From: Streptomyces nodosus
Lineage (GTDB): Bacteria; Actinomycetota; Actinomycetes; Streptomycetales; Streptomycetaceae
Assembly: GCF_008704995.1 (NCBI RefSeq)
Contig: NZ_CP023747.1
Coordinates: 5,177,501 to 5,241,500 of the forward strand
Reading direction: 5' to 3'
DNA: 64,000 nt
Below are positions 37,891 to 44,732 of the stretch, piece by piece. The notes below the pieces were generated by a model, which did not search any database, was not told the origin of the DNA, and was given only the letters and a program-made list of their open reading frames with translations. Position 1 is the stretch's first letter. Each line of letters opens with the position of its first letter. The position numbers and the translations under genes are program-made.

Positions 37891-39156
37891 ATGCGCCTGC
37901 GTGACCGCATGCTCGCCCCGTCCCGCGGCGCCGGGACGAAACGATCCTCCGAGTACGCCTACGACGGAGCCGCCGACCAGGAGACGATCGTCCGGAACCT
38001 GGCGGCGGTCACCCCGTTCGGGGACCTCATCGATCACCTCTACGAGGCCATGTTCGAGCAGCACCCGTATCTGCGGCGACTGTTCCCCGACTCGATGGAG
38101 TTCCAGAAGACCCATCTGGAGCGGGCCTTCTGGTTTCTGATCGAGCACCTGCACGAGCCGGAGGAGATCACCGCGTTCTGCGCCCGGCTGGGCCGGGACC
38201 ACCGCAAGCTCGGCGTACGGCCCGTGCACTACCAGGTGTTCGAGTCCGCTCTCAGCGACGCGCTGCGCACCTGCTCCGGCGGCCGGCTCGACCCGGAGGC
38301 GGAGCACGCCTGGCTGCGCATGGTGCGGTTCGCCGCCTCGGGCATGGTGGCGGGCTCGGAGCATGCGCTGGCCGAACCGGTCGCCTGGCAGGCCACGGTG
38401 ACGGCCCATCAGCTGCGGCGCCCGGATCTCGCGGTGCTCCGGGTACGGACCTCCGAGCCGTACCCCTACCGGCCCGGCCAGTACGCGGCCGTCGAGTCCC
38501 CGCTGCTGCCGCGCACCTGGCGGCCCTACTCCTTCGCCTGTGTCCCCGCACCGGACGGCGAACTGGAGTTCCATGTGCGCCGCACCGGCCCGGGTGGGGT
38601 GAGTGACGCCCTCACCCTGCGGACCCGGGTCGGCGACACCTTGCGCCTCGGCCCCGCCCAGGGAACGACCACTCTGGACGACGACCCGGCGCGGGATGTG
38701 CTTGTGGTGGCCGGGGGCACCGGCTGGGCCACCGCCCGTGCGCTGCTGGAGGAGCTGGCCCTGCGGCGCGCACCGGGCCGCAGCGCCCATCTCCTCCTCG
38801 GCGTCCGCACCGCCGACGACCTCTACGACGCGCCCGCCCTGGCCCGCCTGGAGAGCCGTTGCCCCTGGCTGCGGGTGGTCCCGGTGATCGCCGAGGGACC
38901 GGGCGCCGCCCCGGACGCGTCGCTCGCCGACGCGGTGGCCCGGCACGGGGACTGGACCCAGCACATCGCCTATGTCAGCGGACCGGCAGCCATGGTCACC
39001 GCGGCCGCATGGCGCCTTTCCGGCCTGGGACTCCCGGCCGACCGCATCCGCCACGACCCGGTCGCCGGCACGGTCCCCCTGCCCTCCCACACCCCCCGGT
39101 CGCATCCGAACGGCCCGGCCGCGGGACTGCATCCGGCCGAGGGCGCCCCGGTGTGA
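37891..39156 (+). CDS. Flavohaemoglobin-like globin/FAD/NAD protein
   Basis: At least 421 aa. Globin domain (about 20-150): B10 Tyr in LIDHLYEAMFEQHP, E7 Gln in EFQKTHLERAFWF, proximal His in RDHRKLGVRPVHYQVFES. FAD domain has YRPGQYAAVE and RPYSFACVPAP; NAD domain has VLVVAGGTGWATARALLEEL. The expected role is NO dioxygenation (NO to nitrate) or reductase-linked O2/NO chemistry in the cytoplasm. Start is uncertain: ATG 37891 lacks a ribosome site; coding-like sequence continues upstream to a GAGGAG (37798-37803) spaced six bases from an ATC codon; ATGs at 37666 and 37576 are in frame but reach through noncoding-like DNA and the hairpin. Confidence 0.83.
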   Translation: MRLRDRMLAPSRGAGTKRSSEYAYDGAADQETIVRNLAAVTPFGDLIDHLYEAMFEQHPYLRRLFPDSMEFQKTHLERAFWFLIEHLHEPEEITAFCARLGRDHRKLGVRPVHYQVFESALSDALRTCSGGRLDPEAEHAWLRMVRFAASGMVAGSEHALAEPVAWQATVTAHQLRRPDLAVLRVRTSEPYPYRPGQYAAVESPLLPRTWRPYSFACVPAPDGELEFHVRRTGPGGVSDALTLRTRVGDTLRLGPAQGTTTLDDDPARDVLVVAGGTGWATARALLEELALRRAPGRSAHLLLGVRTADDLYDAPALARLESRCPWLRVVPVIAEGPGAAPDASLADAVARHGDWTQHIAYVSGPAAMVTAAAWRLSGLGLPADRIRHDPVAGTVPLPSHTPRSHPNGPAAGLHPAEGAPV

Positions 39157-39272
39157 CCGCCCGGAGCCGCCCCGGGCCGACCGGCCGCAGCCACCCACCG
39201 TTCGCCGTCCCGCGAGGCGACGACGGCCTCCGGGGCAGGCCACCGGCCACCGGCGGCCGCGCTCGGACGGCG

Positions 39273-39956
39273 TCAGTTCGCGGTGGGCGGCGCATGGTGG
39301 CGCCGGTAGTGGCGAGCGGCGCGGGCGCGATTGCCGCAGGATGCCTTGCAGAACTCCTGGCGACCGTGCTCCTTGAGGAAGTAGCGGACGCAGCGGGGTG
39401 CGGTGCATGCGCGCAGCCGGGGCAGGTCGGGCCCGCCGAGAAAGGCGATCGCGGCGCGGGCGAGCACGGCGGGCAGGTCGACCGGCGAGGCGGAGGCGGC
39501 GGGGAGGAGACGGGCGACCGGGGCGGCGTCCGTGGGCCAGTCGAGCAGCGGGACCACCGGACAGCGGGCGGCGGCCGCGTTCAGCCGGGACAGCGCCTGG
39601 TCGGCCGGAGGCAGCTGGTCCGCGTCGGCACGGCTCGGCGGCGCCGGAGCGACTGCCCGGGCCAGCAGGGCACGTAGCGCGGCTCGCACAGCGAGCACCT
39701 GGGTCCGGACCCTCTCGTCGGCAACGGGACCGGTGGCGGATCCGGCGGCGTGGGACCCGCTGGCCACGGCTCCAGCAGCCGTCAGCGCAGCGCCCGTTCC
39801 GGTCGCCGTGAACTCCTCCGCTGCCTTCAGCTCCTCCTGGGCCGCGACCCAGGAGGTCAGTCCGTCGACCGAGGAGAGTTCGTCCGCCACCCCGCCGTTG
39901 CCGTCGTGGCGGACGGTGTTCGCCAGTTCCAGGGCGAGGTACCGACTCGTCGTCAC
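39273..39956 (-). CDS. CGNR zinc-finger / ABATE-domain regulator
   Basis: 227 aa. The N-terminal ABATE-like part begins with YLALELANTVRHDGNGGVAD (stress-induced transcription regulator family) and the C terminus is a CGNR zinc finger: CTAPRCVRYFLKEHGRQEFC followed by KASCGNRARAARHYRRH, with four cysteines. Such proteins are putative transcriptional regulators with few characterised members. GTG 39956 has AGAAGGA five bases upstream. Divergent from a metallophosphoesterase gene, with an inverted repeat between them that could be its operator. Confidence 0.85.
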   Translation of the reverse strand: MTTSRYLALELANTVRHDGNGGVADELSSVDGLTSWVAAQEELKAAEEFTATGTGAALTAAGAVASGSHAAGSATGPVADERVRTQVLAVRAALRALLARAVAPAPPSRADADQLPPADQALSRLNAAAARCPVVPLLDWPTDAAPVARLLPAASASPVDLPAVLARAAIAFLGGPDLPRLRACTAPRCVRYFLKEHGRQEFCKASCGNRARAARHYRRHHAPPTAN

Positions 39957-40017
39957 GGTCCTTCTGCCCTTCCTGTCCTGCGCTCTTGATCACCGCGTCG
40001 GCGATAGCCTACCGTCC

Positions 40018-40046
40018 CTAACGGATTGAGGCTCATTTACCGTTAG
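40018..40046. promoter_or_regulatory. Candidate operator, CTAACGG-N15-CCGTTAG
   Basis: Perfect 7-bp inverted repeat with about 1.5-2 helical turns between half-sites, in the 114-bp divergent region of the CGNR gene and the metallophosphoesterase gene. A related TACCGT lies at 40010. Confidence 0.5.
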
Positions 40047-40070
40047 TGACTCGAAGGGGTGCGTCACGCC

Positions 40071-40814
40071 ATGGTCCTGCTCGCACAGATCAGCGATCTT
40101 CACCTGGACGGCACCGAGCGGGCGCGTGAGCGCGCCGCCCGCGTCATGGACCACCTGCGGGCACTGCCGACACCGGTCGACGCACTGCTGGTCACCGGCG
40201 ACATCGCCGATCACGGGGCGTCGGCCGAGTACGCGGAGGCGGTGCGGCTCCTGGCCGCGCCCTTCCCGGTGTTGACCTGTCCGGGCAACCACGACGCCCG
40301 CGGTCCGATGCGCGCCGGGCTGCTCGGCGAGGTGGCGGCGGACGGCCCGGTGAACCGGCTGCACCGGATCGGCGGCACCGCGATCCTGATGTGCGACTCC
40401 AGCGTCCCGGGCAAGGATGAGGGGCTGCTGGACCGGGACACCCTGAGCTGGCTGGCCGATTCGCTGGACGGACTGCCCGCCGGCACCCCCGCCCTGATCG
40501 CCTTTCACCACCCGCCGGTGACACTGCACCACCCGCTCCCCGACCGCTACACGCTGCAGAACGGCCAGGACTTCGCCACCCTGCTGACCGGCCACCCCGA
40601 GGTGGTCGCCGTCATCACCGGGCACGCCCACACCGCCGCGGTCTCCAGCTTCGCCGGGCGGCCGCTGCTGGTCGGCCCCGCCGTCACCTGGACACTGCGC
40701 CTGCCCTGGGAGGGCGACGATCCGGCCGACCGCCGGCAGCCGCCGGGGATCGCCTTCCATGTGCTCGACGAGCACCACCGGCTGACCACCCACTTCCGCA
40801 CGGTCCTCCCGTGA
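40071..40814 (+). CDS. Calcineurin-type metallophosphoesterase (CpdA/GpdQ-like)
   Basis: 247-aa cytoplasmic phosphodiesterase with a two-metal centre: ISDLHLDG (Asp-x-His), LVTGDIADHG, CPGNHDARGP, AFHHPPVTLHH and ITGHAHTAAV. These motifs match class III cyclic-nucleotide phosphodiesterases and glycerophosphodiesterases, so cAMP or phosphodiesters are candidate substrates; neither is proven. ATG 40071 is preferred to GTG 40059, because AAGGGG (40054-40059) abuts the GTG but is 11 nt from the ATG. Confidence 0.88.
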   Translation: MVLLAQISDLHLDGTERARERAARVMDHLRALPTPVDALLVTGDIADHGASAEYAEAVRLLAAPFPVLTCPGNHDARGPMRAGLLGEVAADGPVNRLHRIGGTAILMCDSSVPGKDEGLLDRDTLSWLADSLDGLPAGTPALIAFHHPPVTLHHPLPDRYTLQNGQDFATLLTGHPEVVAVITGHAHTAAVSSFAGRPLLVGPAVTWTLRLPWEGDDPADRRQPPGIAFHVLDEHHRLTTHFRTVLP

Positions 40815-40818
40815 CCGA

Positions 40819-40874
40819 ACCGACCGTCCACCGTCTTCGGGCCGCCCTCTGACCGCGGGCGCTGTGCGGTCGGT
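40819..40874. terminator. Possible bidirectional terminator
   Basis: ACCGACCG and CGGTCGGT can pair as an 8-bp stem across a 40-nt structured loop between two convergent genes. Confidence 0.35.
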
Positions 40875-40887
40875 CCGGGGCCGTTTC

Positions 40888-41667
40888 TCAGCCCGCGAAG
40901 AACTCCGCCAGCACCGGCGCCAGCGCCCCCGGTTCCACCATGTGGTTCTGGCCCTCCAGGACCCGGTAGGTGCCCCGGGACGCCGCCCCGGCGACCGCTT
41001 CGGCCGCCCTGCGCAGCCATTCGGGGCTCGCCCCGCCCGCCAGGGCCAGCACGGGGACGGTGACGGACGCCAGCCGGTCCCGGGGCACCAGTCCGTCCCC
41101 CATCACCGCGTCGTCGTAGGCCAGGGTCGGCGCGATCGCCTCCATGGCGGCCCACATGGGGGACCGGCGGGCGTTGGCGATCATCTCGGGGGCCAGCCCG
41201 GTGAGCCGCAGGAAGAGTTCCACCGCGTCCCCGCGGCGGCCCTGTCCGAGTGCCTCGGTGAGGTTCCGGCGGTACTCCGCGCGCTCCCCGGCGCCGCCCC
41301 CGTAGTCGGCGAACGGCGGCTCGTAGACGGCGACCCGGCGGACCGGCAGCCCGCTCGCCGCCGCCTCGAGCACCAGCGCGCCGCCCGACGAGATGCCGTA
41401 CAACGAGGCCTCGCCGCCGGCCGCGTCGATGAGTGCCGCGAGGTCCTCCACCTCACGGGCCACCGCACCGGGCGGAGTGTCGCCGCTCCCGCCGCGGCCC
41501 CGGCGGTCGTGGACGATGACGCTGAAACGCTCCGAGAGGCGCGCGGCCAGGGGCGCCAGCGTGGCACCCGTGGACATGGCGCCGCTCACCAGGACGACCG
41601 CCGGGCCCTGTCCTGTGCGCCGGTACGCGAGGGGAGTGCCATCCTTCGAGAGGGTCTGCTTGTCCAT
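40888..41667 (-). CDS. Alpha/beta-hydrolase
   Basis: 259-aa cytoplasmic alpha/beta-fold hydrolase. Oxyanion region AVVLVSGAMSTG, VIVHDRRGRGGSGDTPP, nucleophile Ser in LYGISSGGALVLEAA (GxSxG), and the catalytic His in EGQNHMVEPG. A cap helix region runs about 130-190. Substrate cannot be predicted. No signal peptide. The next gene on this strand starts 78 bp upstream; likely separate. Confidence 0.87.
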   Translation of the reverse strand: MDKQTLSKDGTPLAYRRTGQGPAVVLVSGAMSTGATLAPLAARLSERFSVIVHDRRGRGGSGDTPPGAVAREVEDLAALIDAAGGEASLYGISSGGALVLEAAASGLPVRRVAVYEPPFADYGGGAGERAEYRRNLTEALGQGRRGDAVELFLRLTGLAPEMIANARRSPMWAAMEAIAPTLAYDDAVMGDGLVPRDRLASVTVPVLALAGGASPEWLRRAAEAVAGAASRGTYRVLEGQNHMVEPGALAPVLAEFFAG

Positions 41668-41745
41668 GTCTGTGAAGACTGCCGCAGACGGCGGCGTTCG
41701 ACGGTCACGACACCGCCGGTCGGTGACGGCGCGTCTCCCCTCGGG

Positions 41746-42069
41746 TCAGGAGACGTCGACGTCGTAGAAGCAGAGATGGTCCTTGATCGCGGCGACCTCC
41801 GGCTTGGGGTCGGGGTACGCCCACACCAGGTCCGCCGCGTCCGGCAGGGACCAGTAGGACGCCGTGCCCTTGAAGGGGCAGTGGGTGTGGGTGCCGGACG
41901 GCGTCAGCAGGTCGAGGCGCACGTCCTCGGCCGGGATGTAGTACCGCGGGGGACAGCCCGTCTCGCGCAGCACCAGCGCCCGGTCGCTCTGCGCCAGCAC
42001 CTGTCCGCCGTGCATCACGCGGATGTGCCGGTCGCCCGGCTCGATGGTGATCGTGTGTCCTTCGGTCAT
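41746..42069 (-). CDS. DUF427 family protein
   Basis: 107-aa soluble protein with the DUF427 hallmarks IRVMHGGQVLAQSDRALVLRE-like first strands, YYIPAEDVRLDLL, THCPFKGTASYWSLP and AWAYPDP-like VWAYPDPKPEVAAIKDHLCFY. Members are small beta-barrel proteins without known activity. Divergent from the LOG-family gene, start codons 51 bp apart. Confidence 0.9.
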   Translation of the reverse strand: MTEGHTITIEPGDRHIRVMHGGQVLAQSDRALVLRETGCPPRYYIPAEDVRLDLLTPSGTHTHCPFKGTASYWSLPDAADLVWAYPDPKPEVAAIKDHLCFYDVDVS

Positions 42070-42107
42070 GTCCGAACAGCGCCTACGAGGCCCCGGTTCT
42101 TCCCGCG

Positions 42108-42113
42108 TACGGT
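42108..42113 (+). promoter_or_regulatory. Candidate -10 box, leaderless start
   Basis: TACGGT ends 6 nt before ATG 42120 of the LOG-family gene; no ribosome site is present. Confidence 0.4.
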
Positions 42114-42119
42114 GACGGC

Positions 42120-42659
42120 ATGAATATCTGCGTCTTCCTCTCCGCCTCCGACCTCCCCGACCGCTACACCCGTCCCGCGAGGGAGTTCGCGGAACTGCTG
42201 GGCAAGGGCGGGCACGCCCTGGTGTGGGGCGGCTCCGACACCGGTCTGATGAAGGTGGTCGCCGACGGGGTGCAGGAGGCGGGCGGCAGGCTGGTGGGGG
42301 TCTCCGTCGAGTTCCTGGCGGCCAAGGCCCGCAAGGGCGCCGACGAGATGGTGATCGCCAAGGACCTTCCCGAGCGCAAGGGCCTGCTGATGCGGAAGGC
42401 CGACGCGATCGTGATCATGGTGGGCGGTACGGGCACGCTCGACGAGGCGACCGAGATCCTGGAGCTCAAGAAGCACGGGCACACCGACAAGCCGGTGGTG
42501 CTGCTGAACACGGCGGGCTTCTACGACGGCCTCAAGGAACAGTTCCACCGTATGGAGGACGAGGGTTTCCTGACCCGGCCGCTCGCCGAGCTGGTGTTCT
42601 TCGCCGAGGAGCCGGCGGTGGCGCTGGCGTATCTGGAGGAGGCGCTCGGAAACCGCTAG
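42120..42659 (+). CDS. LOG-family (TIGR00730-like) nucleotide-binding protein
   Basis: 179-aa Rossmann-like protein: MNICVFLSASDLPDRYTRPA and ALVWGGSDTGLMKVVADGV match the LOG family N terminus, and ADEMVIAKDLPERKGLLMRK the middle. LOG enzymes release free base from nucleoside 5'-monophosphates (cytokinin activation in plants). The active-site motif PGGxGTxxE appears as VGGTGTLDE, lacking the first Pro but keeping GG, GT and the Glu. The catalytic Arg-Lys pair (ERKG) is present. Activity plausible; substrate unknown. Confidence 0.85.
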   Translation: MNICVFLSASDLPDRYTRPAREFAELLGKGGHALVWGGSDTGLMKVVADGVQEAGGRLVGVSVEFLAAKARKGADEMVIAKDLPERKGLLMRKADAIVIMVGGTGTLDEATEILELKKHGHTDKPVVLLNTAGFYDGLKEQFHRMEDEGFLTRPLAELVFFAEEPAVALAYLEEALGNR

Positions 42660-42683
42660 CGCCGTGATGCGAGCATGGCGGGC

Positions 42684-43373
42684 ATGGCTACACATGTGAT
42701 CACCGGAGCCGGCTCCGGCATCGGCGCGGCCGTGGCCCGCCGTCTGCACGAGCGCGGGGACGACCTTGTGCTGCACGCGCGGGACGCGGGACGGGCGAAG
42801 GAACTGGCGGCGGCGTTCCCGGGCGCCAGGACCCTGGTGGGCGACCTCTCGGAGCCGGACCGGCTGTCCTGGGCGTTCTCCCACCAGACCCTGCCGGACC
42901 GGGTGGACTCCCTGCTGCACATCGCGGGCGTGGTCGATCTGGGCCCGGTGGGCGAACTGACCCCGAAGACCTGGCACCACCAGCTCAATGTCAACCTGAT
43001 CGCCCCTGCCGAGCTGACCCGTCACCTCCTGCCCCAACTGCGCGCCGCCCACGGCCATGTCGTGTTCGTGAACTCGGGCGCGGGCCTGAACGCCCATGCG
43101 GAATGGTCGGCCTACGCGGCGTCCAAGCACGGTCTGAAGGCCCTCGCGGACGCCCTGCGCGAAGAGGAGCACGGCAACGGCGTCCGGGTCACCTCGGTCT
43201 ACCCCGGCCGCACGGCCAGCCCGATGCAGGCCAAGATCCACCACCAGGAGGGCAAGCCCTACGACCCCTCCCGGTGGATCGACCCCGAGTCGGTCGCCAC
43301 GGCGATCCTGACGTCCCTGGACCTCCCGAGAGACGCCGAGATCAACGACCTGACGGTACGCCCGGGCCGGTAA
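42684..43373 (+). CDS. Short-chain dehydrogenase/reductase
   Basis: 229-aa SDR oxidoreductase. NAD(P) loop ITGAGSGIGAAVARRL, LHIAGVVDLG (NAG-like), Ser in VFVNSGAGLNAHAEW and the YxxxK of SAYAASKHGLKALAD. HARDAGRAKEL suggests NADPH preference (Arg after beta-2), an inference. ATG 42684 or ATG 42675 (adds MAG). It starts 24 bp after the LOG gene and is probably co-transcribed. Substrate unknown. Confidence 0.9.
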   Translation: MATHVITGAGSGIGAAVARRLHERGDDLVLHARDAGRAKELAAAFPGARTLVGDLSEPDRLSWAFSHQTLPDRVDSLLHIAGVVDLGPVGELTPKTWHHQLNVNLIAPAELTRHLLPQLRAAHGHVVFVNSGAGLNAHAEWSAYAASKHGLKALADALREEEHGNGVRVTSVYPGRTASPMQAKIHHQEGKPYDPSRWIDPESVATAILTSLDLPRDAEINDLTVRPGR

Positions 43374-43444
43374 CCGGCCGGTTCCGGTCCGCGGCGGGTT
43401 GCGTTCCGAGGCGGGGGTGCGTTCCGAGGCCGTGCGGCTGTATT

Positions 43445-43512
43445 CAGCCCGTCCGGCGTTTGAGGACGAGGCCGTTCAGGCTGATGGGGGGTCCGGGGGC
43501 GTAGCCCCTGGG
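43445..43512. repeat. 68-bp intergenic repeat, copy 1
   Basis: Begins CAGCCCGTCCGGCGTTTGAG and ends GGGGGCGTAGCCCCTGGG; recognised as a repeat widely dispersed in Streptomyces intergenic DNA. The end region contains a GGGGGC/GCCCC hairpin. Same orientation as copy 2. Confidence 0.85.
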
Positions 43513-43562
43513 CGGTGGGCTTCGCGATGGGGTGCTCTCGTGCGGGTGTGGCTGGGCATGAT

Positions 43563-43630
43563 CAGCCCGTCCGGCGTTTGAGGACGAGGCCGTTCAGGCC
43601 GATCGGGGGTCCGGGGGCGTAGCCCCCGGG
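43563..43630. repeat. 68-bp intergenic repeat, copy 2
   Basis: Differs from copy 1 at only a few positions, 118 bp further on. Between them (43513-43562) is a G-rich spacer without other features. The whole gap 43374-43709 holds no gene. Confidence 0.85.
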
Positions 43631-43697
43631 CAGCGGCCCCACCCCGGGCCCCTTGGCGGCGGACGGCACCGGAAACCACCCCCACCCCCGGAGGGCC

Positions 43698-43703
43698 TAC
43701 GCT
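43698..43703 (+). promoter_or_regulatory. Candidate -10 box, leaderless start
   Basis: TACGCT ends 6 nt before the GTG of the MetE-like gene. No properly spaced ribosome site. Confidence 0.4.
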
Positions 43704-43709
43704 GCCGGG

Positions 43710-44717
43710 GTGAGTGAAAACACCCTGTTCAGCTTCGGTGGAGCCACCGGCATCGGCTCGTTGCCCGGCGAGGACGCACGGGAGGCGGCCAAGACCGCCA
43801 CCGGAAGCTTCGAGGACTTCCCGTTCCTCGCCGAACTGCCGGCCCGCGGCCCCGGGGCCGACATGATCGGGCGGACCGCGGGCATGCTCGTCGACCTGTA
43901 CGCGCGCCTGGAGCCCAGCGGCTGGCGGTTCGGGGACCGGCCGGGCCGCGACACCCGCCGGGCGCGCTCCTGGCTCGGGCAGGACCTCGACGCGCTCGAG
44001 GAGTTCACCCAGGGGTACCAGGGACCGCTGAAGGTCCAGGCGGTCGGCCCCTGGACCCTGGCCGCCGCCCTGGAGCTGAAGAACGGCGAGGCCGCGCTCT
44101 CCGACCCCGGCGCCTGCCGCGACCTGGCCGGCTCGCTCGCCGAGGGGCTGCGGCTCCACCTCGACGAGCTCCGCCGGAGGGTGCCCGGCGCCCGGCCCGT
44201 GCTCCAGCTCGACGAACCGTCCCTCACCGCAGTCCTGCGCGGCCGGATCAAGAGCGCCAGCGGCTACCGCACCCACCGGGCCGCCGACCGGGGGACCGTC
44301 GAGGCCGTGCTGCGGGACGTCATCGGCGCCCACCCGGACGGGCCGGTCGTGGTCCACTCGTGCGCCCCCGAGGTTCCCTTCGCGCTGCTGCGCGGGGCGG
44401 GCGCGGCCGGGATCTCCTTCGACTTCTCCCTTCTCACCGAGCGTGACGACGACGCGATAGGAGAGGCCGTGGAGGGCGGTACCCGGCTCTTCACCGGGGT
44501 CGTCCCGGGCACGGACGGCCCATTGTCGGACCCTGCCGGTAGCGTCATGGGTGTCAGGACGCTGTGGCGCAGGCTGGGGCTGCATCCGGGACTTCTCGCG
44601 GACGCGGTCACGGTCACACCGGCCTGTGGGCTCGCGGGCGCTTCCCCCGACTACGCCCGCAGGGCGCTCGCCCACTGCGCCCGGGCGGCGAGATCACTCG
44701 CGGACAACCCAGAGTAA
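43710..44717 (+). CDS. MetE-like (cobalamin-independent methionine synthase C-terminal fold) protein
   Basis: 335-aa protein of the UROD/MetE-like barrel superfamily: TGIGSLPGEDAREA near the N terminus, KVQAVGPWTLAAALELKNG, LQLDEPSLTAVLRG (metal-site acidic region) and VVVHSCAPEVPFALL (His-x-Cys zinc ligand pair). It corresponds to the catalytic half of MetE only, so it is probably a methyltransferase using a simpler donor than full MetE; many are annotated as methionine synthase without proof. GTG 43710. The stop is 15 bp before ligA, so these are probably co-transcribed. Confidence 0.8.
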   Translation: MSENTLFSFGGATGIGSLPGEDAREAAKTATGSFEDFPFLAELPARGPGADMIGRTAGMLVDLYARLEPSGWRFGDRPGRDTRRARSWLGQDLDALEEFTQGYQGPLKVQAVGPWTLAAALELKNGEAALSDPGACRDLAGSLAEGLRLHLDELRRRVPGARPVLQLDEPSLTAVLRGRIKSASGYRTHRAADRGTVEAVLRDVIGAHPDGPVVVHSCAPEVPFALLRGAGAAGISFDFSLLTERDDDAIGEAVEGGTRLFTGVVPGTDGPLSDPAGSVMGVRTLWRRLGLHPGLLADAVTVTPACGLAGASPDYARRALAHCARAARSLADNPE

Positions 44718-44732
44718 CGGGAGGACGACACG

